From Gudongella oleilytica (GTDB lineage: Bacteria; Bacillota; Clostridia; Tissierellales; Tissierellaceae), in NCBI RefSeq assembly GCF_004101785.1, contig NZ_CP035130.1:1054001-1118000 (forward strand): a DNA stretch of 64,000 bases, written 5' to 3'. Position 1 is the stretch's first letter. Each line of letters opens with the position of its first letter. Positions 16,451 to 24,998 of this stretch are shown here, piece by piece. Position numbers and translations under genes: made by a program. Below the pieces are notes generated by a model. The model ran no database searches. It saw only the letters and a program-made list of their open reading frames with translations, and was not told the origin of the DNA.

Positions 16451-17964
16451 AGCTTGTAAAACTGCTTATGCTATTGATATCAGCAATACTGCTAACATCC
16501 TGCGTCGACTCCCGAGGGCAGGTACAGGACCTTATCGTTGCTCCAGATGCAAATGTATCTGCCATAGAGGGTAAGTGGGAAGTAACTTCATTACTTTATA
16601 GACTGGGCAGCAGTATAATTGATGAGGAATCGGATTATATAGGCAAAGAGGCTTTATTCCATACTGACGCAGTAGTCCTGGGAAGTGAGTACACAAAGGA
16701 GCCTTCATATAAAATTAAAAGAGTGAAGACATCCGACTATCTGATATATAAATATAAGACCAGTCCTTTGTCACTTGGACTCCAGAATGAATATATTAAT
16801 GTCATCACAGTGCTAAACCAAGAGCAGTATTTCTGTGAGCTTCTGCAGCTGGATGATAAGACCGCCTTCATATACAGGGAGGACGGCTTTTATAAGCTGG
16901 AGCGCAAGGTTGCCAAAGTAAGTCTCGAGGAGGTATTGAGATATATAGACGTTGAAGAGAGCGTACAGCAAAGCTTTGGGAGTATAGAGCCTGAAAATCT
17001 CAACTCAGGGGTTTTACTTGGCTTTAAGGTTCAATCCTTTGATGAAGATAATGAGCTTCCTCGATGGGAATATTATACCTACTGGATCCAGATGAAGAAC
17101 GGGGAGCTGGGGGAGATTTACAGGATGGATCATTTACTCCTGCCGAGAAAGAATGGATTTTGGATAGTTGAACAGGAAAGGATTACTGAGAACAATATAG
17201 TCTACGACGAGATACATGCTACTCCTCTTTTTAATCTTCAAAATCAGGATAAGTTCATGGAGGATCTGGCCTTCAACTTCGATGAAAAAATAAATACATT
17301 TGGAGCAGCTCTTGATAAAGTAGAGCCATCGATTCTCAAAAACATTGTATTTGTAGGCAACGATTATATCTCTGTAGAGAGTATAGACAGAGACAGAGGG
17401 GACCGAAGGACCCTCCAGACCTATGCAGTTGATAATCTGGAAGATAAAAAGCCGATAAAGCTTTCCGATTTGATTGGAGAAACGGCCATCAATTTATTTA
17501 ATGAAGGCGCCAGGTCAGTAATAACCATAGACGATCAGGTGTTTCCAAATGAGGAAAACTTTACATTGACTAGGAGAAATGGGTATTGGACACTAAAGGG
17601 AAGGATAAATTTCAAGGATAAGGATGAGGAGCTGTTTAGAGAGTTCAATATTAAGGCAATTCCTCCGAGAGAAATGGTTAGCTATGATGAGTTATCAATA
17701 CCGTTTGATGCAGTGAGGTTGGCGATCCCTGATGTGCAGGATATCTTTTCTTCTCCTAACAATGATTTTCTGGTTGTAATTACAAGCTCTAATATTGTAA
17801 TATATTCGATAGAGGGGTATGACATCAATAAAGTACCTCTTGCCAGAGTCGAGCTGCCTTCGGATTCTACGGTAGTAATGTCCGAATGGTCGACTGACAG
17901 GTACCCGGATATTTGGAAGAATGAGATGCTGAAGCACGGGGCAATAGAAGTCGAACAGAATTAG
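16447..17964 (+). CDS. Large lipoprotein of unknown function linked to the two-component system
   Basis: 505 residues with a lipoprotein signal (LVKLLMLLISAILLTSC, lipobox LLTSC). The mature part is mainly beta-like and hydrophilic, with no family I recognise. The GTG start overlaps the kinase stop by four bases and is preceded by AAGGAGGTGAG. Accessory lipoproteins or membrane proteins encoded with wall-related kinases (for example YycH/YycI with WalK) modulate the sensor. A similar role here is inference from position only. Confidence 0.8.
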   Translation: MKLVKLLMLLISAILLTSCVDSRGQVQDLIVAPDANVSAIEGKWEVTSLLYRLGSSIIDEESDYIGKEALFHTDAVVLGSEYTKEPSYKIKRVKTSDYLIYKYKTSPLSLGLQNEYINVITVLNQEQYFCELLQLDDKTAFIYREDGFYKLERKVAKVSLEEVLRYIDVEESVQQSFGSIEPENLNSGVLLGFKVQSFDEDNELPRWEYYTYWIQMKNGELGEIYRMDHLLLPRKNGFWIVEQERITENNIVYDEIHATPLFNLQNQDKFMEDLAFNFDEKINTFGAALDKVEPSILKNIVFVGNDYISVESIDRDRGDRRTLQTYAVDNLEDKKPIKLSDLIGETAINLFNEGARSVITIDDQVFPNEENFTLTRRNGYWTLKGRINFKDKDEELFREFNIKAIPPREMVSYDELSIPFDAVRLAIPDVQDIFSSPNNDFLVVITSSNIVIYSIEGYDINKVPLARVELPSDSTVVMSEWSTDRYPDIWKNEMLKHGAIEVEQN

Positions 17965-17993
17965 AGTTGGTTCATCATAAAGGGGCTGTTGAA

Positions 17994-18407
17994 GTGGATA
18001 AGGTCACAACAATAATAAATACATTAAAAAGAGTAATAATGGAGCTTGCAGAATACTTCGACAATGCGAGCCTGATGATGTGGGTTACAGCTGGTGTTAT
18101 GACACTAACTCTTGTGACATATTTCTTATTTAAGAAAATCAGGATACTGAAATACCTGCCTGGATTTGTAGTATTGTTAATAGGTCTTTATAATCTGAAT
18201 TCCGTTCTCGATGTACTTACCGCTGAGAGCAGTCTTCCCGTGCTGCTTCTGGCTGTAATTGGAGTAGTAGCCGGGCTCGTTGGGATGCTCTTTGCTCTGG
18301 TCATCGGAATAATCGCTAAGCCTGTGAAAAAAAGAAGACGAAGTACTGCTAAACCCAATTCAAATACAAACGGTGAGCAAAGAGAGACGACCCCAGTACA
18401 GAAATAA
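17994..18407 (+). CDS. Small membrane protein of unknown function
   Basis: About 137 residues with three predicted transmembrane segments (roughly 24-44, 51-71 and 77-103) and a basic, Ser/Thr/Asn-rich C-terminal tail. The frame is open from 17967, but AAAGGGG at 17980-17986 best serves the GTG at 17994. It follows the lipoprotein gene closely and precedes a strong terminator, so it is probably the last gene of the deacetylase/two-component operon. Confidence 0.68.
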   Translation: MDKVTTIINTLKRVIMELAEYFDNASLMMWVTAGVMTLTLVTYFLFKKIRILKYLPGFVVLLIGLYNLNSVLDVLTAESSLPVLLLAVIGVVAGLVGMLFALVIGIIAKPVKKRRRSTAKPNSNTNGEQRETTPVQK

Positions 18408-18410
18408 TCG

Positions 18411-18441
18411 AAGCCTGGATCAAAAAGATTCAGGCTTTAAT
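18411..18441. terminator. Bidirectional terminator
   Basis: AAGCCTGGATC (18411-18421), five-A loop, GATTCAGGCTT (18427-18437): an 11-bp stem with one G-T pair, lying between convergent genes. The minus-strand GIY-YIG gene ends inside it. Confidence 0.8.
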
Positions 18442-18677
18442 CTATTTATCAGGCTAATTTTTTCTGGCCTCTTCAGAGCTTTTATTTCACATTCCCTGCT
18501 CATGGCTTCGCTTTTAGTGTGATACTCCTCGAAGTAGATGATCTCAACTGGGAGTCTGGAACGAGTATATTTTGAAGCCTTTCCGGAATTGTGAAGCTTC
18601 AGTCTTTCCTCCAGGGAGGTAGTATAGCCAGTGTAAAGGCTTTTATCTGAACACTCAAGTATATATACAAAAAACAT
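18420..18677 (-). CDS. GIY-YIG domain protein (UPF0213/YhbQ-like)
   Basis: About 85 residues, a single GIY-YIG nuclease-fold domain: FFVYILECSDKSLYTGYTTSLEERLKLHN contains the paired tyrosine motifs (YIL, YTGYT) and the conserved Arg, and ALKRPEK lies near the end. These small proteins are putative DNA-processing nucleases with unproved roles. GGAGGAATAAG gives the ATG at 18677; the stop codon of recX is part of that sequence, so the two genes are one base apart. Confidence 0.85.
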   Translation of the reverse strand: MFFVYILECSDKSLYTGYTTSLEERLKLHNSGKASKYTRSRLPVEIIYFEEYHTKSEAMSRECEIKALKRPEKISLINRLKPESF

Positions 18678-18678
18678 C

Positions 18679-19299
18679 TTATTCCTCCACGGATCCAAGC
18701 TTTTCAAGCACTTTTTTTATGACATCATAACCATAGCCCTTTCGTTGCAGGAATCCTGCGGCCTTTCGCATAGTGGAATTTTCATCACCAGTCAAGCTGT
18801 TCGAATATTTCTTCTGTACAAGTTCGACTAAATGCTCAATATCCGGTTCCAGATCTGAGAGTGTTTCTTTGATCAGATCTTCGTCTATTCCTTTTTTTCT
18901 TAGCTCTGCCTTCAATCTATAAGCGCCGAGATCGTTAAGCCTGGTCTTGTCATCAACATAAGCCCTTGCAAAGCTCTCGTCATTAAGGAACCCTGACTCC
19001 TTAAGAAGCTCGATTACATTAGATATGCTTTGCTGTTCAAATCCCTTTCTGGCAAGGTAATCCATCATCTCACTTACAGTTCTTTGTCTGTAGGATAAAT
19101 ATTTGTAAGCTGATGATTTGGTTCTCTGAAGCTCATCGTAGCACTGCAAACGCTGTGCAGTTTCATGATCCAGTTCCATATCCTTTTTCAGCTTAAACTC
19201 AATTATGGCCTCTGAAGGGAGTCCGAGGTAAAATTCGCCGTCTACATAAAGATTGATTCTGGAGCTGTCTTTCTGAGTTGATATTTTTGTAATCTTCAT
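18679..19299 (-). CDS. recX: Regulatory protein RecX
   Basis: 206 residues made of tandem three-helix repeats. Recognisable segments are KYLSYRQRTVSEMMDYLARKGF, FARAYVDDKTRLNDLGAYRL, ELRKKGID and AAGFLQRKGYGYDVIKKVL, all standard for RecX. The family binds RecA filaments and limits recombinase activity. recA is not in the window. It is co-directional with pspC upstream and the GIY-YIG gene downstream. Confidence 0.88.
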   Translation of the reverse strand: MKITKISTQKDSSRINLYVDGEFYLGLPSEAIIEFKLKKDMELDHETAQRLQCYDELQRTKSSAYKYLSYRQRTVSEMMDYLARKGFEQQSISNVIELLKESGFLNDESFARAYVDDKTRLNDLGAYRLKAELRKKGIDEDLIKETLSDLEPDIEHLVELVQKKYSNSLTGDENSTMRKAAGFLQRKGYGYDVIKKVLEKLGSVEE

Positions 19300-19312
19300 A
19301 GCTTTTACTTTC

Positions 19313-19705
19313 CTAATTGCTTTTATTATTTATCAATATATAGACACCAAGTACAATTAAAAGGGCAGGCCACAGCTCAACGATTTTCCTCAGTGAATGT
19401 GAGAACCAAGGGAATAGTATCCTGGCCAGCATCAATGCTCCCACCAGAACTAAAGCGATGCCAATAAGGAGTCTTCCATTATCCTTACCATTAGTCGCCT
19501 GCGTATTTGATTCAATATAACCATCATCTTCAGGAATCACTATCCCACAAATCAAATATGCGAGTCCAAAAGTACCGAAGGAAGTTATTGCTAAAATGAA
19601 CCAAATTATTCTTATGATTGTCGCATCGATATTCAGGTACTCACTAAGTCCTCCGCAAACACCCATGATATATCTGTTTGACCTCGATCTCTTTAGTTTT
19701 TTCAT
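19313..19705 (-). CDS. PspC-domain membrane protein
   Basis: 130 residues. The PspC domain occupies the first 60 (KRSRSNRYIMGVCGGLSEYLN, then a hydrophobic segment and VIPED). Another one or two membrane segments follow (LIGIALVLVGALML, WPALLIVLGVYILI). PspC proteins are membrane-stress related; the exact role in Clostridia is unknown. It is likely the first gene of pspC-recX-GIY-YIG and is divergent from the FHA gene. Confidence 0.87.
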   Translation of the reverse strand: MKKLKRSRSNRYIMGVCGGLSEYLNIDATIIRIIWFILAITSFGTFGLAYLICGIVIPEDDGYIESNTQATNGKDNGRLLIGIALVLVGALMLARILFPWFSHSLRKIVELWPALLIVLGVYILINNKSN

Positions 19706-19822
19706 ATGACACCCCCCTAATTATCTAATATAATATCAAAATACGGTGTCCAATAAAATAGGCATCTAAAATATTTCCCTTGAATATGGCTTTATGGTAA
19801 CATTAGAGGGGGGTGAAAAGAT

Positions 19823-20254
19823 ATGTTTGATTTATTATCGATTGTATTTAAGTACATCTTCGTAATTATAATCTATATGTTTATATTTGTTATAATCAGG
19901 ATGATTTACCTTGACATCAGAGCTATGGAGAGTAATCCCGAAGACTCTGGGGCTTATCTCAAGCTTCTTAACAGACTCGACTCCCTCCCATACAGAGTAC
20001 GGGATTCCTATTCGCTGAAAGGTACTATTAGCCTGGGAAGAAGCAGCGAAAATGACATAGTTATTAAAGATCCCTTTGTATCTAAAAGGCATCTTATGAT
20101 AACCAAGGATGAGGAAGAATATTTTATAGAGGATCTGGGAAGCTCAAACGGGACCTACGTAAATAAACAGCTTCTTGTGGATGCTGCCAAGCTGGTCAAC
20201 GGAGACATTATAAAAATCGGGGATTTGGAATTCATCTTCGTTAATAGAAGATAG
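19823..20254 (+). CDS. Membrane-anchored FHA-domain protein
   Basis: 143 residues. An N-terminal transmembrane helix (FKYIFVIIIYMFIFVIIRM) is followed by a cytoplasmic FHA phosphothreonine-recognition domain: SLGRSSENDIVIKDPFVSKRH and DLGSSNGTYVN contain the key Arg, Ser, His and Asn residues. It is followed within 10 bases by FtsW/RodA and PBP genes. FHA-RodA-PbpA clusters are well known in Actinobacteria, where Ser/Thr kinases act on wall synthesis; similar control here is inferred. Confidence 0.88.
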   Translation: MFDLLSIVFKYIFVIIIYMFIFVIIRMIYLDIRAMESNPEDSGAYLKLLNRLDSLPYRVRDSYSLKGTISLGRSSENDIVIKDPFVSKRHLMITKDEEEYFIEDLGSSNGTYVNKQLLVDAAKLVNGDIIKIGDLEFIFVNRR

Positions 20255-20264
20255 GGGATCGAAT

Positions 20265-21494
20265 ATGAAAAATTTAATGGACGGAAGATTACCTCGAAGG
20301 CTTCTGCTCTTATTTGAGCTTATGTCTATGTCGCTTATTCTTTTATACAGAAGGGATAGTCTGGATATAAAGACAGTGGCGCTGGCCTTTGGCCTTTTGG
20401 TAGTAGTCTATGGAGCCAATTACATATTATCAAGGCTGTCTGATGGAGATTTGTACATTTTTTTAATAGTAAGTATGCTTATCTCTATTGGTATAATCAT
20501 GATCTTCAGAATAAGCTCGGATTTGGGATTAAAGCAGTTAATGTGGCTTGTTATAGGGGTTGGAGCTTTTTTTGGCAGCTACTTAATGATTACAAAGATA
20601 AGCTTCTGGGAATCTCTGTTTCCCGTTTATATCGCTGCAGCTTACAGCTTCTTTGCTATGACTCTGCTTCTTGGAGACAGAAAGCACGGAGCCATAAACT
20701 GGATCAGTATTGGTGGAATAAGCTTTCAGCCTGCCGAGATGACAAAGATTATATTGGTGTTTATTTTGGCGTGTTTTTATTCCAGCAGAGATAAATTCAA
20801 TAAATATAAGTATGCAGATTACTGGATGATGGGAGTAATTTATTCATTTATAGGACTGTTATTCATCCAAAGGGACCTTGGCACTGCTATGATCTTTATG
20901 GGAATATTCACCGGATTGCAGTATATCTATTCCAATGATAGAATGGCAATCAGAGCAAATCTTGGATTATTCACTATCGGCGGCATTACAGCTTATATCC
21001 TTTTCGACCACGTGAAGGTAAGAATCATGACCTGGCTTAACCCCTGGCCGTATATTGATAACAAGGGATACCAAATTACCCAATCATTATTTGCCATTGC
21101 CGAAGGGAGTTATTTTGGAACAGGCTTGGGCAGAGGCAATCCATCCTTTATCCCTCTTTCCTATAACGACTTTATATTTTCTTCAATAACTGAAGAAATG
21201 GGTGTATTCACAGGTATCGGTATAATAATGCTTTTTATGATTTTAGTTTACAGGGGGTTCAAAATAGCCTTAAAACAAGATTCAAAGTTCTACAGGATAC
21301 TGGCGCTTGGGATAACTCTCATGTTTGGTTTACAATCTTTAGTAATAATTGGAGGGGTTACAAAGGTTATCCCTCTTACCGGTTTGACTCTGCCATTCGT
21401 GTCTTATGGAGGCACCTCCGTATTATCCAGCTTTATTGCGCTGGGGATACTTCAGGGTGCATCTGAAAAGCTTACCAGGGAGGAGATCAGATGA
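20265..21494 (+). CDS. FtsW/RodA/SpoVE-family SEDS glycosyltransferase
   Basis: 409 residues with about ten transmembrane segments. SEDS motifs are visible: RKHGAINWISIGGISFQPAEMTK, QRDLGTAMIF, GTGLGRGNPSFIP and LTLPFVSYGGTS. It should polymerise lipid II with a class B PBP. The PBP gene overlaps its stop by four bases, giving a cognate SEDS-bPBP pair. Which of FtsW, RodA or SpoVE it matches cannot be settled from one window. Confidence 0.9.
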   Translation: MKNLMDGRLPRRLLLLFELMSMSLILLYRRDSLDIKTVALAFGLLVVVYGANYILSRLSDGDLYIFLIVSMLISIGIIMIFRISSDLGLKQLMWLVIGVGAFFGSYLMITKISFWESLFPVYIAAAYSFFAMTLLLGDRKHGAINWISIGGISFQPAEMTKIILVFILACFYSSRDKFNKYKYADYWMMGVIYSFIGLLFIQRDLGTAMIFMGIFTGLQYIYSNDRMAIRANLGLFTIGGITAYILFDHVKVRIMTWLNPWPYIDNKGYQITQSLFAIAEGSYFGTGLGRGNPSFIPLSYNDFIFSSITEEMGVFTGIGIIMLFMILVYRGFKIALKQDSKFYRILALGITLMFGLQSLVIIGGVTKVIPLTGLTLPFVSYGGTSVLSSFIALGILQGASEKLTREEIR

Positions 21495-22900
21495 ATCTGG
21501 AAAAGAAGAGGATATTGATACTACTTGCATCCTTGTGTACAGGATTTGCAATATTGATAGGCTACTTAAGCTATTTTCAAATATTCAGAGCAGAAGATGT
21601 CAGGAATAATTCATACAATAAAAGGCTTTGGATCAATGAGGATAAGATTCTCAGAGGATCTATTACTGACAGAGACGGAAATCTTCTTGCTTATTCGGAG
21701 GCATCAGATGGAACTGCAAGAAGGATTTATAAATACGACAGACTATACAGCCATGTAATAGGGTATAGCCTGAAAGAATATGGGAAGTCAGGACTTGAGA
21801 AGAGCTTTAACTCATATCTTGTGGGTGCTAATGAGAATACGGCGATCAACGAGCTTATTAATCTTATCAATCCCACGGGCGTAGGCAATAATCTGAAGCT
21901 AACTATAGACCATAGTCTTCAGGCGAAAGCCAGAGAACTGTTATCAGGTAAAAAAGGCAGCATCATCGCAATGGACCCGAAAACCGGGGAAATATTGGCG
22001 ATGGTCAGTTTACCTGATTTCAACGTCAATACCCTCATACAGGAATGGAACACGGTTTCCGAGGACACCAACAGCCCGCTTTTCAATAGAGCAACACAAG
22101 GTCTGTATCCACCTGGATCTGTATTCAAGATTGTAACAGCGATCGGTGTTATGAGAGCTTCAAATCCGGATGATCTGTATAACTGCACTGGAACTGTCAT
22201 CATCGATGGCAAGGAGTTCAGCGACTCTGACAAAAAGGGTCATGGCGAGCTTGGTCTCAATGAGGCGTTCGCGAAATCCTGCAACACCTACTTTGCAATA
22301 AAGGCATTGGAAATAGGGCATTCTGAGCTGCTGAAGATAGCTGAGGAGCTTGGATTCAATAAAAAACTGGATGTAGGCCTCGAATCGTCATCTTCTGTCT
22401 TTCCAACTGATTCCAAAGGAGATACAGATCTTGCAGCATCTGGGATCGGCCAGGGGAGGATACTTGCAACACCCTTGAATATGCTTGCCATTATTGCGGG
22501 AATTGCAAATGATGGTGCTATGATGGAACCATATTTGGTTTCAGAAATGACATCACCTGAGGGCAAGCTTATTAATAGTCATGAACAGGCGTTGACAATG
22601 CAAGCTGGTGACATTGATGAAATAGCCAGGCTTAAGGAGATGTTGAGAGAGGTTGTAAAGACGGGAACCGGTAGAAACGCAAGCATCAAGAATGTTGCAG
22701 TAGCAGGTAAGACAGGAACTGCTGAAAATCCGACTGGGAAAAATCACGCCTGGTTCGCGGGCTTTGCCCCATTCGATGACCCTAAGGTCGCAGTAGTGGT
22801 GATCCTTGAGGAGGAAGGATCTTCAGGCGGAAGCTCGGCAGCACCTATAGCCAGGGATATCATGATTCATGCCTTGAATAACGTCGACTTTAACAGATAA
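21491..22900 (+). CDS. Class B penicillin-binding protein (PBP2/PbpA-like transpeptidase)
   Basis: 469 residues. One N-terminal membrane anchor (LILLASLCTGFAILIGYLSYF) and a short dimerisation region (RGSITDRDGNLLA) precede the transpeptidase domain. That domain holds PPGSVFKIVTA (active-site Ser and Lys), AKSCNTYFA (SxN) and AGKTGTAENPTG (KTG). It lacks long PASTA or other C-terminal modules. It cross-links peptidoglycan outside the membrane, paired with the overlapping SEDS gene upstream. Confidence 0.92.
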   Translation: MNLEKKRILILLASLCTGFAILIGYLSYFQIFRAEDVRNNSYNKRLWINEDKILRGSITDRDGNLLAYSEASDGTARRIYKYDRLYSHVIGYSLKEYGKSGLEKSFNSYLVGANENTAINELINLINPTGVGNNLKLTIDHSLQAKARELLSGKKGSIIAMDPKTGEILAMVSLPDFNVNTLIQEWNTVSEDTNSPLFNRATQGLYPPGSVFKIVTAIGVMRASNPDDLYNCTGTVIIDGKEFSDSDKKGHGELGLNEAFAKSCNTYFAIKALEIGHSELLKIAEELGFNKKLDVGLESSSSVFPTDSKGDTDLAASGIGQGRILATPLNMLAIIAGIANDGAMMEPYLVSEMTSPEGKLINSHEQALTMQAGDIDEIARLKEMLREVVKTGTGRNASIKNVAVAGKTGTAENPTGKNHAWFAGFAPFDDPKVAVVVILEEEGSSGGSSAAPIARDIMIHALNNVDFNR

Positions 22901-22928
22901 AGATCCTGCCTTGTTGACAGGATCTTTA
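22898..22928. terminator. Bidirectional terminator after the PBP gene
   Basis: TAAAGATCCTG (22898-22908), 9-base loop, CAGGATCTTTA (22918-22928): an 11-bp perfect stem between convergent genes, with the nadK stop inside its right arm. Confidence 0.85.
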
Positions 22929-23732
22929 TAGGAATTTACTTTTTAAATTATTCCAATACATATCCTTGCTGAAGTTTAGCTTATAGATGCTGTTCGGCGA
23001 CAGAGTGAGGTCAATAGATACTATTCCTTCATATTTGAACTCCATCCCATCATTAACAACAAGAATTGAATTCTCATATCTATATTCAGGTTTGATCATA
23101 ATGATCGATCCACCGGGAATAATTGCACTATTGGGAAGACTTCGATATGCACTTGAGCTAATAGGAGCAAGAGGCGTGATCTGTAGGGATGGAAGGCTGG
23201 GGTATACTATACTTCCACCTGCTGAGAAGTTGTAGCCTGTGCTGCCGGCAGGGGTGGATACAATAAGCCCGTCTCCGCTGAATCTTTCCAGATGGTTATT
23301 GTCAATATATACCTCAAGGTGCACAATTTTAGACTTTACTCCCTTTATAACTATTTCATTTATACCTGTAAGATAGAAACACTTGCTCTTAGTGCATACC
23401 TTGGCATCTACAAGAAATATGTTTTCGGTCTTATAGTCACCCTTCAGGTATCTGTCAATGAACGAGTCTATCTCTTTAGGCGATATCTCCTGAAAAAAAC
23501 CTAAGTGTCCTGTGTTTATACCAACGAATGGTATTTGAGGGAAGGCATTCCTATGGATAGCCCTTAAAAAAGCCCCGTCTCCGCCAATACATATATTCAG
23601 CTCAGCATCCTTATCATAGGCTTCCGAAGGGATCAATCCCTTATCTGCCAGCTTTACGGAAAGCAGGCGAGCTGTTTTTCTGGACTCATAGTTTTTATTG
23701 GATATGATATTTATTATTCTTCCATTAGACAT
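22926..23732 (-). CDS. nadK: NAD kinase
   Basis: 268 residues, cytoplasmic, phosphorylating NAD to NADP. The GGDG motif is in NICIGGDGAFLRA, and GINTGHLGFF and STPAGSTGYNFSAGGSIV are the other family signatures. The length is normal for short Firmicutes NadK. It is a lone minus-strand gene, divergent from a pseudouridine synthase gene. Confidence 0.93.
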   Translation of the reverse strand: MSNGRIINIISNKNYESRKTARLLSVKLADKGLIPSEAYDKDAELNICIGGDGAFLRAIHRNAFPQIPFVGINTGHLGFFQEISPKEIDSFIDRYLKGDYKTENIFLVDAKVCTKSKCFYLTGINEIVIKGVKSKIVHLEVYIDNNHLERFSGDGLIVSTPAGSTGYNFSAGGSIVYPSLPSLQITPLAPISSSAYRSLPNSAIIPGGSIIMIKPEYRYENSILVVNDGMEFKYEGIVSIDLTLSPNSIYKLNFSKDMYWNNLKSKFL

Positions 23733-23823
23733 TAAGCCTCACCCTTCAAAGGAATTTATTTAGCCGATATAATGATTTTAACACATCAAATGAACTATTA
23801 AAAGAAGATAAGGACTTACTAAG

Positions 23824-24714
23824 ATGCCTGGAGAAATAAATTATATTTTAATTACTAACAAGGATGGATGTGATTCCCTAAAGCAGTTAATGGAGCAGAA
23901 GGGAATTTCAGGCAGGCTTATGCGAAGACTTATAAAGTCCAAGCAGCTCCTGGTAAATGACAATCCAGTTGAAAAGAAACTAAAACTCCATGATGGTGAC
24001 AGGGTTAAGATACTGATCGACGATGAAGATTACGACGTTGAACCTCAACCTATGGAAATTGAGATACTTTACGAAGATAGGGATGTTCTTGTGCTGAATA
24101 AGCAGCCTTTCACGATCGTTCACCCTACAAAGAATATAAGCAGTATGACTCTTTCAAATGGTGTTGCATATTATTTCAAATCTGTGGGGCTTAGAAGGAA
24201 AATCCGGTTGGTAAGCAGACTGGACAGAGATACCTCCGGAGTCATTGCTTTTGCCAAAAACTCTTATGGACATCAATATCTGGCAAGACAAATGGAGAAT
24301 GGTACGCTTATAAAAACCTATATTGCAGTGGTTGAAGGAGTAATTTCAGCCAATAATGGCAAGATAGATTTCAGTATAGGCCCAAGCGATAATGGAATCA
24401 GGCAAGAGGTGAGAAAGGATGGCCTCCCGTCATTAACAATTTTTGAGGTATTGGACAGGCTTGAAGGAGCATCCTTATTGAAACTCATGCTTATGACCGG
24501 CAGAACACACCAGATTCGTGTACACTTGGCAGCCATTGGCTATCCAATAATTGGAGATTCACTCTATGGATCTGAATCCAACAAGATAAAGAGGCAGGCA
24601 TTGCACGCTTCAAGCATTGAATTTGAATCGCCGGAAACAGGTGAGAGGGTCCTGGTAAATGCACCACTTCCTTCGGATATAACCGATCTGCTTTATCAGG
24701 TTAAATCAATCTAA
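23824..24714 (+). CDS. RluA-family pseudouridine synthase
   Basis: 296 residues. A short N-terminal S4-like region (GISGRLMRRLIKSKQLLVND) is followed by the catalytic domain: VLNKQPFTIVHPT, SRLDRDTSGVIAFAK with the catalytic Asp, and MTGRTHQIRVHLAAIGYPIIGD. It is the third pseudouridine synthase in the window and probably acts on 23S rRNA or tRNA; the target is not predictable. The ATG lies downstream of AAGATAAGG. Confidence 0.88.
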   Translation: MPGEINYILITNKDGCDSLKQLMEQKGISGRLMRRLIKSKQLLVNDNPVEKKLKLHDGDRVKILIDDEDYDVEPQPMEIEILYEDRDVLVLNKQPFTIVHPTKNISSMTLSNGVAYYFKSVGLRRKIRLVSRLDRDTSGVIAFAKNSYGHQYLARQMENGTLIKTYIAVVEGVISANNGKIDFSIGPSDNGIRQEVRKDGLPSLTIFEVLDRLEGASLLKLMLMTGRTHQIRVHLAAIGYPIIGDSLYGSESNKIKRQALHASSIEFESPETGERVLVNAPLPSDITDLLYQVKSI

Positions 24715-24727
24715 TGTATGAAAATCA

Positions 24728-24756
24728 TTGAAATCGAGACTGTAAAGTAGTATAAT
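24728..24756 (+). promoter_or_regulatory. Consensus SigA promoter of the 6S-type RNA
   Basis: TTGAAA (24728-24733), 17-base spacer, TATAAT (24751-24756). No reading frame with a ribosome site follows before the terminator, supporting a non-coding transcript. Confidence 0.82.
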
Positions 24757-24762
24757 TGAATA

Positions 24763-24990
24763 AACAAGAAGATAAGTAGTTTCTGCGGTGTGCGTTATTC
24801 TCATATAATTCAACCGACATGTCTTATACGGGAGTTCGTTGTTCGGGGGTCAATGACAAGCCTTTCATGAAAGGTAGTCAGAAGCCTTTGACGGGACACC
24901 CACCTGCAATTATGCGGGTGTGAATTAGTTGAGAGGACGGCATTGCGGGAATACAAAAAAAGAATAAAAACCCTTCGGGGTTTTTATTTT
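24763..24990 (+). ncRNA. ssrS: Candidate 6S RNA
   Basis: A strong promoter, about 190 nt of structured sequence and an intrinsic terminator, with no plausible reading frame. A long closing stem forms between TTTCTGCGGTGT (24780-24791) and GGCATTGCGGGAA (24939-24951), using several G-U pairs. The interior can fold into a long irregular hairpin with a hairpin capped near 24902-24922 (ACCTGCAATTATGCGGGT). Size, closing stem with GGTGT/GGCATTGC and an open centre fit Firmicutes 6S RNA, which binds SigA RNA polymerase. The assignment is by pattern memory, not by a covariance search. Confidence 0.72.
24966..24988 (+). terminator. Terminator of the 6S-type RNA
   Basis: AAAAACCC, a short TTC/TTCG loop, then GGGTTTTT followed by ATTTTT. 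It also lies just beyond the end of the convergent PHP gene. Confidence 0.85.
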
Positions 24991-24998
24991 TATGAGAA

